From contig NC_080044.1 in the NCBI RefSeq assembly GCF_012489685.1, positions 54,312,964-54,376,963 of the forward strand: a stretch of 64,000 nt of DNA, written 5' to 3'. Within the stretch, counting starts at the first letter, position 1. Each line of letters opens with the position of its first letter. The notes below the pieces were generated by a model that saw only the letters and a program-made list of their open reading frames with translations, was not told the origin of the DNA and did no database searches. The DNA comes from Lotus japonicus (Eukaryota; Streptophyta; Magnoliopsida; Fabales; Fabaceae). The position numbers and the translations under genes were made by a program. Positions 34,940-46,282 of the stretch are shown one piece after another.

Positions 34940-36727
34940 AAGCTATTCTTATTAGTCAGATCTGATACCCCTCACGCCCAGAACCAGCACATCATGTCAT
35001 TTCAATTGTCATAAGAGAAGTGGGGCAATCTTGTGTTGGAGGACGGTGCAAAACGCTTCAAATGGGAGGTTGATTTACCAAAATGGGACTAATTTACTTT
35101 TTATTTTAGTCAAAATAGGTCTACTTTAAATTACCAGTTTGGGGTTGATTCTGAGTAGGTGGTTTTGTTTTTTTTTTTTCTTCACTTTTTACTATGCCAT
35201 GTGGCAATTTCTTATGCTGCCATGTGGCTTTACGACACAAACTTGTCTTTTATGACTTAAGTGACATGTAGGAGCTGATTGGCTACGTGATGGCTTTTAT
35301 GCTGTAATCATGGTCAGGCAACGTTAATTAAAAATAAAATTTGATTGGACACTTATGAATCACCATTTGGCTTGGACGCTTGGTGGCTTAATTAAAATTA
35401 CAATGTCAACTGTAAATAACTAGTAAAAACAATTGTCCAATAATAACATGCACCATGCATCAGATTTAGCCTTTTTCTACAAACTTGTGTTGTTAATAGA
35501 AATTTCTTCTTCCGTGTTTCATCAGCTCAAAATATGTTTCATCAGCTCAAACTGAAAAACTGTTATCTTTGATGATTTGTGCAAGTTATTCCATACTTTC
35601 ATCGGAATCTACATTTGGCATTTGGAACGTGAGTGTTCTCAAAATCCAGTTATTAAAATATTGGTTAGTCTTGATTCAGTAACTAGAAGGTGAGTGTTTA
35701 TGAAATTTAATTTGTAATTCTTTGTACCTTGATATTGGGAAGTCTTGGTTTGTGCTTACTAATGCTTTATACTTTATATTTTACATACTTAAAGATGAAG
35801 AATTGAACTATAAACATTAATAGGTTTAATTTGTTTATCATAATAATAATGTAGAATTTCAGTGTTAATATTTACTCATTTGAACTGTGTTAACACAAGT
35901 TATACAGCAAGTTTTAGCTATCATTTTTACAAAACCCCCTATGATCTATACATTAAAGTTTCAGTTCTTTCTTAAATTTTATCAAGTACAACATACTCTG
36001 CTCACTTCCTTATATTCTAAGTTCGATATTAACAACTATTTTTTTTGGAAAAAATAAAATCAAACCATAATCAATAATAATTACAAATCATAATTAATAT
36101 CTACCAATTAAATTAAATTTATGAAAGTATCGACCAATACAAACGTATCACCTGTGAGTAAAATAAAATACAAAATTTGCAAAGAACAGATACCCCTGCT
36201 GCTATAAACTTCATATAATGAGTGCCAAAAAATAAGCAACTAAACTGCGAATTTGGTATCAATATTTTGATGGTAACTTAGAATTTAAAGAGCAATGAGA
36301 ATAAGCAATTCTATAGGAGCATTCAAGTTATTCTCATCAGCCACTGCTGCATGTACCAATAGCATCACTCATTTATGATGGCTGACTCCAAAAATCCTCC
36401 TCCTTTTCTATTTTGCTTATTTTTGCCACGGGTCCCAATGAACTTAATGTTGCTAGTTGTGCAGCTTCTGTAAATAATCCTATGAAATTGTTCTTAGCCT
36501 GCAAAGATCCAGGGAAGTTCAACGTGAGAAGCTACCATGTTATGCTTTGGAAAAATTCTTTAGACTACACTACTACATCTGACAGACTCATTCTATAGTA
36601 TGCAGTAACTGTAGTTTATTTTGTTCAGTGAAATTAACTTTTACTGCACAATCCAAAAAAGAAGAGAGGTCAATGCAACAATTCTGATATAAAATTACAG
36701 ATTTATAAAAAAGAAATTACCATTTAC
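34940..36727. other. Convergent 3' region between the Tim17-family gene and MPP10
   Basis: About 1.8 kb that should contain both 3' UTRs. No independent gene is supported. A possible extra MPP10 terminal exon around 36383-36496 (minus) is discussed under MPP10. Confidence 0.5.
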
Positions 36728-39700
36728 TTGGATAGGAGATGGGCCCTCTGGCACCTTCTTTGCTGGCCTTTTTACTGCCTCAGCTGTAATCATAGAAGTT
36801 TGTTAATAAATAATGAAAAGCATATGAATATCAATATGGTGAGGAGCTTCACATAAATACAAGCATAGAAGTATTAAACGCCATAATGTGTATATCGTCA
36901 TGGGACAGTCACTAGGCAGATATTTTTGTTGCATAAAAGATCATACCTTTAAATTTTCTTTTCTTATTAGCTCTCCTCCTTTTCCTTTCTTCCTTTGTCA
37001 GCTCGCCTTCTTCCTTAACATCACCCTTACCATCAAAGACCTCTTCAGGAGCCAGAAAAGCAGCATCTGAAACAGCCACAGGAGCAATCTACCCAAGGAA
37101 GGTATAATAAATTGTAAGTTACCAATAACTGGAAGAAATAGAAACAAAATTTTGAGAAGATAGTAGCTCTTTACTTCTTCCATTGCCAGAGCAGGCACGT
37201 TAGCTTGAAAAGACATATCCTCGATAACCTGCCCAGTTCAGTTCAAGGTAAATAAGAAAACAGAAAATTTGAAGAGTCATATATATTGTCTATCAAGAGA
37301 TAATGGGAATGGAGATGCCATACAGGTTTTGGAGCAAAGTTAAAATGAGAAAGGGCATCCAGCTTCAGACAGAGTCTCTTAAACAGCATGTCTGCCTGAT
37401 CACAAGTAAAGGCACAAGATTCAGTACATCATGAGATATCTAAAAGGTGCTGTGTGGAAATGAGAGAGACTAAATATTATTAGAAGTAGAGACAAAGTCC
37501 AAGCAATAAAGACTTGTACCTCATTCTTTAGTTCATCTTTGAATGACAATGGTGCCGAACTGGGGTCTTTCTTCTGAACATATTCTTGCTGTCAACAAAT
37601 GAAAAATCATGATTCATGAGCCATATCATAAGGAGAAAATGTATGACAACGCCTTGAGAATTAGCAAAGAAGAAGAAAGAAGCTGAAAGTTGAATAGGGT
37701 TTCCAATGTCACAACACATATAGTCAAGAAATACAGACCTCATAAAGTTCTGCAAGACCCTGCTTGCTTTTATTGTCATCCTATAATCACAGCAATGAGT
37801 TGTACAAGTTAGTTACATACAAATATAGCTAGAGAAGAAGTTGAACCTGAAAATCTATTTATTTCAGTTAAACAAGGCTTACCAACTCCTTCAATTCCCG
37901 GGGCGCTTTAGATGGCAGTTTAGAAGCCCTTTCAACATCGTTAAAATGTCCCTAAAAAAACACAGATGTAAATCAGAAACAACATATAGTGTGCATGTAT
38001 TTGTGTATGTGTTTGAGTGTCATGCATTGCCTGGTAGAAACTCAACAATCAGTTAGCACACCAAAAGTATTAGATTAATATCATCCATACACAGCTTCCA
38101 CCCGTGGGTAAATATGATAAATGATAGGAATAAGGGCATGAATCAAGTGACAGCTGTGGTTAATAGAGATTGTTAAGGCAAAGAGAAAGTGGAAAGCGGA
38201 CTCATTTGAAAATTGTAATATTGGAAACTCTGGGGAGAGAGTTGGTTCTCTAAAAAATCCAGTGATGTAGTTCTCGTGCCTTGCACAGTTGGGATTCAGG
38301 GACTTTTCATTAGTAATACATTTGTAACACTGCATTGTAGCAGAGTCCAAACTGTGTCAGTTCAGCATATTAATTTACCTCAAGAATCCTTTTCTTGATC
38401 ATATCCTCAATTGAAGCTGTCACCTCCTCAGTGATTACGGGAGCAGGTCTCACATTGTGCTCAAAGTCAAGATCAACTTCCAATGCACTATTCTTGGGTC
38501 TCTTTGCAGCAGTTACCTATTATAAAACCAACAATCAATAATCTAATAACAGATAAGCAAAAAGGGATAGAATGCAACCCAGATATAAGTGAGGTAAAAA
38601 GAATAAAGGACCATTCTATTACCTCGCCGTGCATAGTCCAAGTTTTTGGCTCTATGTTAGCTTGCTCCATCTGCTCTATCTTTGATTGAATTTTTTCCAG
38701 TTCCTTTTCATGGGTAGAAGGTCTTTTCTTCTACATACACAAGAAAAAAATAATTAAGAGTTTGAAAGTTTGGTTTTAGTAATAAACCCCTACACTGTTA
38801 TGTGTGTACATTTAGAAAGAGAGATACCTGTGCGTCCTTTTTACCTCCAAAAAAGTCTTCATACCTTAAAGCAACATACAAACAAAAACAATTGAATCCA
38901 GCATCCAGATATAATGAAAAATTCTAAATTAGTATGAAACTTCAAGGAGCTATATCATTAAGCAGCGGCACCGAGCCAATTGCATAAGATATATATGGTG
39001 TCAGCATTTACCAGAAGAACATCAAAGCAAATACACCACACACACAACCCACATAATAAATAATGAAATAATAGTAAAATAAATACTGTAAAGCTTAGAG
39101 AAATAGAAAAAAAAAACTTGTGCAAATACAAGTATGCAAGGAAAAATACATTGGATCTTTTGCTTTTTTTGCTTTTTTCATGCCCACTGCTTCTCCATCT
39201 TCATCATCCATTCCAAAACCACCATACTAGATAAACACAATGAGAGCCATCAGAAGCCATTTAATCAATAAGTGAAATATAACCAAATGAACCAAATAAC
39301 AGCTTAACAAGCACTGAGCCTTATCAATATGAATTTTGCAGACAGAATGAATATGAAACCAAGCTAAGCAAAGAGCACTCTCACCTCATCATCATCATCT
39401 TCATCATCATCTTCATCTTCATCTTCATCTTCATCCTCACCTTTCCTGTCTTCATCTCCGTTCTCGAAATTCTCTTCCTCCTTCTGCAAGTACTTGTTCA
39501 ATTCACCTATTTTCAAGAATTCATCCTCAATGCCACCACCTTCACCGTCCTCCTCTTCGCTCCCTCCTCCCTCCTCGTCTTCATCCTCCATCTCTTCATC
39601 ATCTTCCTCCTCCTCCTCCTCCTCCTCATCATCTTCTTCTTCTTCTTCTTCTTCTTCCTCATCTTCTCCCTCCTCCATCTCTACCATCTCTTCATCATCA

Positions 39701-40104
39701 TCATCATCATCAGCATCATCCAATTCCTCATCCAAACCGTCAATTTCTTCGCCCCACTCTTCTCGCCCCTCTGTCTCCACCTCGTTCCCAGCACCCGAAG
39801 GGACCATCAGCTGCGAAATCTCTTCAGGGTTTTGGGCCAGATGGTTCACTCGGCGACGGAGGGTGGACAAAAGAGGCTGTGATTGAAGGTCGATTTGCTG
39901 CCATATCTGCTCTACGTCGAAGCCATCAACAAGGAGTTGGTCCAATGGCGATTTCGGGGTGAACGGTCTGAGGGTGGAGAACAGGTACTGCGATGCAGTA
40001 CGAGCGGTTTCAGATAGCGATGGGTTCGGTGCCAGCCATGTTGGTGGTTCCGTCGCAGTCACGCGCCGTAGGGCTTCGCCGCCGGCGTCGTTTTCGTTCG
40101 CCAT
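36728..40104 (-). CDS. MPP10: U3 snoRNP protein MPP10 (12 exons placed, C-terminus uncertain)
   Basis: Exons 39385-40104, 39150-39226, 38828-38864, 38623-38730, 38379-38516, 37883-37951, 37739-37780, 37520-37588, 37324-37395, 37175-37228, 36947-37088 and 36728-36783 join in frame for 528 codons. The N-terminal region is followed by a long Asp/Glu tract (about 115-240), then family signatures: YEDFFGGKK, QSKIEQMEQANIEPKTW, MHGE, ALEVDLDFEHNVRPAP, IEDMIKKRI and LTKEERKRRRANKKRKFK. Known: MPP10 joins IMP3 and IMP4 in the SSU processome and is needed for 18S rRNA maturation in the nucleolus. After exon 12 the end is unclear: reading on gives a stop soon after, one acceptor gives an immediate TAA, and another gives about 36 codons near 36390-36496 without family resemblance. 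The acidic tract is encoded by GAA/GAT/GAG triplet runs that look slippage-prone. Confidence 0.9.
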
Positions 40105-40336
40105 GACTGGGTGTTTTGTTTCTCTCTGTCTGTTCCTTCACCTTCAGCGATGAGTGGGTTTAGGGTTTTAAGACAGGGATTCAGAGTTTGCTATGGACTA
40201 AGCCTAAACTGTGCGTTTTGACATGAGTTTTTTTTTTTTTTTTTTAAATTGACGAGTTAAATAGGAGGAACTTTATTAAAAATAAAATTAAGAAAAGATT
40301 TTTAATCATTTATACGAAAATATGACAATTTAATTT

Positions 40337-40518
40337 GAGATTAATTTCTATGCACCGACGGTGTAAATAAGTTTTACATCATCATTCAATCACATCTCTT
40401 CATTTTGTTAGCTCACAATTAATTTTTAATTTAATAATATCTAAAATATAAAATGAAAGGTTGTGATTAAATGATGGTATAAAAATTTTTACACCGTCAG
40501 TGCATAGAAATTAATCTC
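40337..40518. mobile_element. 182-bp Mutator-type MITE with perfect 9-bp target duplication
   Basis: Ends gagattaatttctatgcac and gtgcatagaaattaatctc are inverted copies, and pairing continues inward (cgacggtgtaaa against tttacaccgtcag). The 9-mer atttaattt flanks both sides (40328-40336, 40519-40527). It lies about 230 bp upstream of the MPP10 start codon. Confidence 0.9.
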
Positions 40519-40527
40519 ATTTAATTT

Positions 40528-42015
40528 TATAGGTATGGTTCTTTTGGAAATTAAAATAATTTTAAGAGAATTGAAATTGTTTTGGCCAGACACTAAATAG
40601 TCATAAGACCAAATAGCATCTCAGTCGACCAAAAGTATCTCAACTAAGTGAACACTTTGTTGGTTGGCCAAAATGATTAAGACAATGAATATCTCGTCTA
40701 GAGAAGCAGTCGAGCTTATGTAGTCAACTTGAATGAAAAGATATCACAAGGTTATTTGGAGATGACCACCACCTAGAAGTCTTTCACTAAGTTTTCACGA
40801 AGACTTTAATTTTCAAGGATAACTATACACACGGAAGGCTTTTGAATATGCTGAAGAAACGAGAAACTAAAACAACTCTTAAAGCTTGTTTGGCCACTAG
40901 ATTAAGGACTTCAAATTAAGGCTCTCATTATGTTAAGTCTTCATCACCTCAAAATCTTTGTTCCATTTGGACATTCTCCTACGGGATCCGCACTTGAAGT
41001 GTCTTCCCAAATGTGATTTGTGCAATAGAATGATGAGGATCTGGTGTTAAAATCAGTGGGGTGAGAGGATGGGAGTTGATTGTGTACCAATAACAACACC
41101 AATACATTTTTTGCGCGTATTCTTCTTCCTTGAAGAAGACTCATAAAGTGTTTACTGTTTACCCTCCTTCAGGTTGAGTCATGGCTATTTGATAGATAGC
41201 GTGATGACATTTGTTTAATTTATAACATAACTTAAACATAAACTTAAGAAATAAAAATCACTTGTGAAATGCAAATAGTATGAATAATCTCATGGAACCA
41301 AATCAAGAACACTCAAGCTTCGAAATAATCAGATAAAAATAATTAGAAAATTTGTATTCTAAAAATTAATATAACAACAATTAATAAAAAATTGATAAAA
41401 AAACTAACTCAGGAGCTTAAAATGAGTACCAAAATTGCCAAAGCGAGTGAAAATAACATTTTTCTAAAGCCATATATAAGTTATTGATGACCAAAGTTAT
41501 TGAAGGCCTTGGACTCGAAATTTATAGGTTACTAAAGGTTATGATTAAAGCTGCCAGTAAATATGAATTCCAACCAGTTTGGGTATGTAGCACCAAATTG
41601 CCTACGACTTGAACCGTCGGTAAATGTGAATTCACATACTCAATTTTGGGTTGTGTTTCACATTATCAACGACCATTTGCGTGGATAATGTGGTAGCAAG
41701 TACTCATATAAAAAAATAAATTATCGTCAATTTTACTGATAGTTTTAGTTATCGCTTAAATGGTGAAAATTCGTCACACCACAGTGAATAAGTTACCGTC
41801 ATTTTACCGACGGTTCAACCGTCAGTAACTTCTCCAACTATAATTTCCGTCATAATCGCTCAGTATCGAAGATTAAATATGTGGGTAATTTTTTTCCCCC
41901 GAACCTTGTTTGGTCAGTAGATTATTACTAATCCCTAGTTATCTTCACCAAACATGTATCTCACAAACATTTTTCCCTAGCATTATCCACAGCCATAGAG
42001 CCTAATAATTATCAT
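40528..42015. other. Intergenic region with decayed repeats
   Basis: No gene. Between 41560 and 41860 the words accgtcggtaa, accgacggttcaaccgtcagtaa recur in both orientations, like the subterminal repeats of CACTA elements, but no terminal CACTA was found. Confidence 0.4.
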
Positions 42016-43060
42016 TAGGTAATTAAACATGCTTTCTAGTTGAGTTGGCTTGCCCTGCATCATACTCACACGTGGGAACTCATTCCTTTACCCCTTGACA
42101 GAACATCAATCGGTAGTAAATGGATTTTCAAAGTGAATCATAAAGCTGATGGATTATTGAACGATGTAAAGCCAGGCTTAGTAAAGGGTTTTCTTGAAAC
42201 TTTCAGCCATGTGGCTAAAATGACAACAATACAGGTTCTTCTTGCTCTAGCTACCACTAACAATTGGCATCTTAAACAAATAGGTGTCGATACAAATTTC
42301 TTTATGTGGATCTACGTGAGGACTGAGGAATGCAAATTAACAAGCCACTCTATGGTTTTCACCAAGCAACTCGACAGTGAAATGCAAAATTAACTAAAGT
42401 TCTTATTTAGCAAGGTAGATTATTCATTCTTCATCAAACGTTCTACTACTGGATTTTCCTTTACTTGGAAATAGCTCGATCAAAATAAGGTATTGTGTTG
42501 CACAAAAGTAAATATGCTCTAGATTTACTTGTTGAAACCGGGTTACTTAGTGCTAAACCTTGTTTAACTCCAATGGATCCGGGTATCAAATTACGTAAAT
42601 CTTAAGTTACAGAAGATGCATTGGTCATTTGTTGTACTTAACAAGCACTAGAGCTGATATTACCTTTGTTGTGCATCATCTTAGTCAATTCCTAGATTGT
42701 ACTACTTCATCTCATTATCAAGCTGCTCTACCAATTTTATGATTTGTTAAAGGTGCACCTGCCAAAGGCCTTTTCTTTCCATCAAAATCCATCGTTTCTC
42801 TCAGAGGATTAGTGTTTCATATTGGGGAGCTTGTCAAGACATGCGACGTTCAGTCCAGATATTGCTTCTTTGTTCTCATGTACTGTCTGTGAAAGCTCTT
42901 CTCATATTGGGGATTATTTTGATATGCATCATTTCAAATAATGCTAAGCTCTTATTAGTTCCCAACCCATCAACGGAGAAGTAAGATTTTACCAAGTTGA
43001 TTCAAATCAACCGAAAACTAAATATATTTCTTTTGTTACCTTGTCAAAATAATCCCCCAT
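42016..43060 (+). pseudogene. Decayed Ty1/copia polyprotein fragment (reverse transcriptase to RNase H)
   Basis: The frame at 42040-42393 contains HTWELIPLP, SIGSKWIFKVNHKADG, VAKMTTIQVLLALA and NNWHLKQIGVDTNFF, all recognisable pieces of the copia reverse transcriptase. Further on, with frameshifts and stops, LLVETGLLSAKPCLTPMD, TSTRADITFVVHHLSQF and a later piece corresponding to the RNase H region appear. Sections between motifs are deleted (the VDGYKARLVAKGF core and the YVDD box are missing). No LTRs were recognised nearby, so this is an old, broken insertion. Confidence 0.85.
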
Positions 43061-43499
43061 TAGAAATGATTTTGCATATTGATTGCAAGCATCAACAACC
43101 TTAAGTTTTAAGCGTGAAAAGATGTTTCTTTTGTTTTCATCCTTAAGGGTCTCATTTCCAATAATACTTGCTAAACCTTATCAAAATAATGGTTCATTAT
43201 AATTAAATATTCATATTTATGAAGACTGAAATATATACTCCTACAATCAGTGAATCATTGCTTATTCTTAGAGCTCATGATCACTTACATATATGCATCT
43301 CTTTGAGAAGAAGTGATGCAAAAAGTTCACTGCAAAAAATATAAACTATATATATATTTTTTTTGTATATTTGTTTAATATTTGAACCCAAACTTTTCAC
43401 TTTAAATTCTTTTTGCACTTGCTCCTCTTCCCTTTTTCTACTACTCCTTGTATAAAACTGATATTCTTCACCAAATAGAATATTAATCCTGAGTCCAAA

Positions 43500-46282
43500 T
43501 CATCTGATACATTGGTAAGAGTCAGGGTACCGCTTAGACAACACATTGTGTTTCAGCTTCATTATCAAAGCAAAGATGCCATAGCATGGAATATGCAGCA
43601 GTGCTATTGAAAAGTAACTGAAATCAATAACAAGCAAGATAAAAAAGTGTCAGCAAAAGATATTCTTTCAACAATTTATCATAATAAGATAGCTTAGAAG
43701 CACTAGGAATATGAATGCAAATGGAAAAGGAACATTATAAATTGGGATTGGAAAAACAAAAGAAATTTCCTATTAGAAAATGATAGCATAGAAAAGAACC
43801 TTCATACCATAGTGGTGCATATGAGGGTGACAAGTCAAGAAATGGATATGGCCACCTGATTTTCCAGGACAAAAAAATTATATTAGATAATGGTGCATAA
43901 CATAAGATGTCTTCACATATGAGAGTTATTACCAGAGTTTAATTATAGCATGAACTATCCATTGAAAAATCACATATGTCACTGTCCACAAGCAAAAGTA
44001 TCCTATTCGAAACCAATGGAACCTCTGAAGAGACAAAAGTAAATAAAAATAAGGGTTAGAATTAGTATATTAAGTGCACGTTTGAAAAATCCTTCTATAA
44101 CTGATTTGAAGTCAAAATCAATTATGGAAGTAGCTTATGCGTGCCAGAATTGATTTGAGGAAAAATAAATTGATTCAAACATGATATAAATGGAATCAAG
44201 TCTAGCAACTCACCAGGCAATTTAAAGCTGTATCACCTAGCAGGAAAACAGCATTGATGGTATGCATACTGACAATCAGCTGTAACATAATAATTTGATA
44301 AATGATTTAGCACTGAATAAGTGTACCCTTTCTTTTGAATGAACAGTAATGCAGGTAGACAAATTTCTATGCCAAATTTATAAAAAGAGAAAAACACACC
44401 AATATATGAGGCCATAAATGATACTTACCAAATTTATGTTGTAATCTTTGATGGTTAGAAAGGGAACAATTATGAACCAAAACACACAGTCTGTGAGCAT
44501 TACAGCTCCTGCATTCATCTGCTCACATTCGAAGAAACAACAATCAATGATGTGGTCAATGACAGAGCTACCCTACCCTCCACTTTTACGAGCATAGAAC
44601 TTAAAGAAAAGAACAATCAAACCTTAATTTTTACATTCATTCTTTCACTTTCTCTTTTTCTCTTCCTCTCTTTCTTTTTCCCATCTTAGGGTGTCAAATT
44701 ATCTTTTATTATTATCAATTTGAATATATACCAAAAGTTAGAGTCAGAAAAGATGAAGGGTGTAATAGAAGCTAAGCTCATCACTGATATAACTTATATT
44801 TGAAATTTTGAATATAGAGAAATAAATCATCCTTGTAGTTCAATCCGTGATCTATATACCAATAATGTGTTGGTCTAGTGGCAGACAAACTAGACCCCCC
44901 CCGTAAGGGTGAGATCACAAGTTCGAACATGGGGAAAGTCATCTATTTGGAGGAACTGCGAGCAAAATTTACCTGAAACATTATTTGAAAGATATAACCC
45001 CAAGTGCCTGCAGGTTGGCGAACAAGATGTTCTTCTGAAGCTCCTTGGCCTTTCTCATGGCTGGATGGATTGCAACTCTGGGGCAGTGCAGGAGCATCAT
45101 AAGTTCCTTGCTCCGTATCTCCATCCACATTGTCAACCTTATCACCACTTGATTGCTTATGATGTTGGTAACATCCATGGATAGAGAGCAAAGATCCCAG
45201 CTACAATATCATGCACACAATGACAAGTTTATATTAGATTTTACAAGCTAGATTACAGACATGAGTAACATACTATTGAAAAGATATAAATCAGGCCCTT
45301 TATAGAAGTACTTACCCCAAAATAAATGGTGACTGAAGTAAAAGTCCACCTGTTTCAGAGAAACCAAAACAAAAGATAAAAAATCAATAATCAAATGATA
45401 CAAAAGAAACTCATGATGTGCTTAATCATTACAGTAAGAGGTGGAAATGGATTCTCTCTATAAACAGTAGCAGCTTCAATTGCATCATAAAACAGGTAAT
45501 AATATGTTATTTTGTGAGACAGAAAAACCATTGATTGCAAAGAGATTATAAAAGGCATCATTCCAAGTGAAGAGAGGGACTAAATGCACTGCTAGTCTGC
45601 TACTAAATAACTAGCCTCGTTTTGGTTTGAGATTAATTTACTCTATTTATAGTTTAATATGCTTTCAAAATTGTGTTTCTACCCTATACTTCTGATTTCA
45701 TTTCCATAAGAACAATGTAGGACAATGCTTTATAACAAAACAGAATTGCCAAAACAATTTTAATTCAGTGCATGTTTTCATATCATTCTACAATTGATTC
45801 TAAAGGCAGAATCAATTCTGGAGAGAAGCTTTTGTGAATAGCTTCAGCGTTCCAGAATTGATTCCAAGAAAAATGATGCTAATTCAAACAGGAATGAAAA
45901 CTTACTGAGTGTAGAAGTAGAAAATGCTTCCTCCATCTACAGCAGCAGTGAATATGAGAAGCACCATAAGCACAACAAATGCCACAATTCTAAAAGCCAG
46001 AAGCCAGGCCGGGTGAATCCCTTTCAAGCAAGGCCTCCAAGTTTCATCCTCATACAAAGTTGCTGATGTTTCTTTCTGGTTTTCCATGTCACCATTTCTA
46101 ACTGGCTTCCTCAAAACCTCATTCTTCCATATTAGCCATGATGAGAAGATAGCTGAAAGCAGGACCAATATAGCACAAATAAAAAACCTCCAGTTCAGCC
46201 AGTAACTTTGGGTGGTTGTATCTGCAGTGATTGTGGGTTGCCAAGTACTTTTGGGTGAGCCTGAGCCTGTTGCAAAACTCAT
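43500..46282 (-). CDS. Multi-pass membrane protein of an uncharacterised plant family (350 aa, 8 exons)
   Basis: Exons 45906-46282, 45316-45349, 44973-45200, 44429-44518, 44214-44279, 43933-44024, 43808-43855 and 43500-43617 join in frame (1053 nt). Six or seven hydrophobic spans are visible: about 31-52, 94-116, 126-143, then after a hydrophilic loop of about 65 residues AGAVMLTDCVFWFIIVPFL, LIVSMHTINAVFLLG, IGYFCLWTVTYVIFQWIV and YFSIALLHIPCYGIFALIM. The pattern resembles the Arabidopsis At1g10660/At5g62960/At3g27770 family, which has distant likeness to Rolling stone-type proteins; no biochemical role is known to me. Start at 46282 (MSFATGSG) is preferred; an in-frame ATG 26 codons upstream (46360) is possible. 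A SINE-like insert lies immediately beside the donor of exon 3. Confidence 0.8.
44085..44190. mobile_element. MITE copy in intron (gaattgattc family)
   Basis: Begins near acgtttgaaaaatcc and ends near ttgattcaaacatg, with inner 'aaaatcaatta' and 'agaattgatttgag'. The same family occurs at about 2335-2450 and 45765-45895. Ends pair as gtttgaa/ttcaaac. Confidence 0.5.
44866..44965 (+). mobile_element. tRNA-derived SINE-like sequence in intron 3
   Basis: A-box-like tggtctagtggcag at 44871-44884 and B-box-like gttcgaaca at 44921-44929, spaced as in tRNA-derived plant SINEs. It lies on the strand opposite to the host gene and ends within about 10 bp of the exon 3 boundary at 44973. Confidence 0.7.
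45765..45895. mobile_element. MITE copy in intron 1 (gaattgattc family)
   Basis: Contains attgattctaaaggcagaat, 'gtgaatagcttcagcgttcc' and 'agaattgattccaag', closely matching the copy at 2335-2450 (attgattcaaaagctagaac, gtgagtagcttctgggtt, agaattgattctag). Confidence 0.55.

Noticed and set aside
39494..39886. Serine-rich plus-strand frame of 130 codons
   Set aside because: It is the complement of the MPP10 Asp/Glu tract; TCC/TCT/TCA triplets mirror GAA/GAT/GAG.
42016..43060. Functional copia element
   Set aside because: Stops, frameshifts and missing catalytic core show it is a dead fragment.
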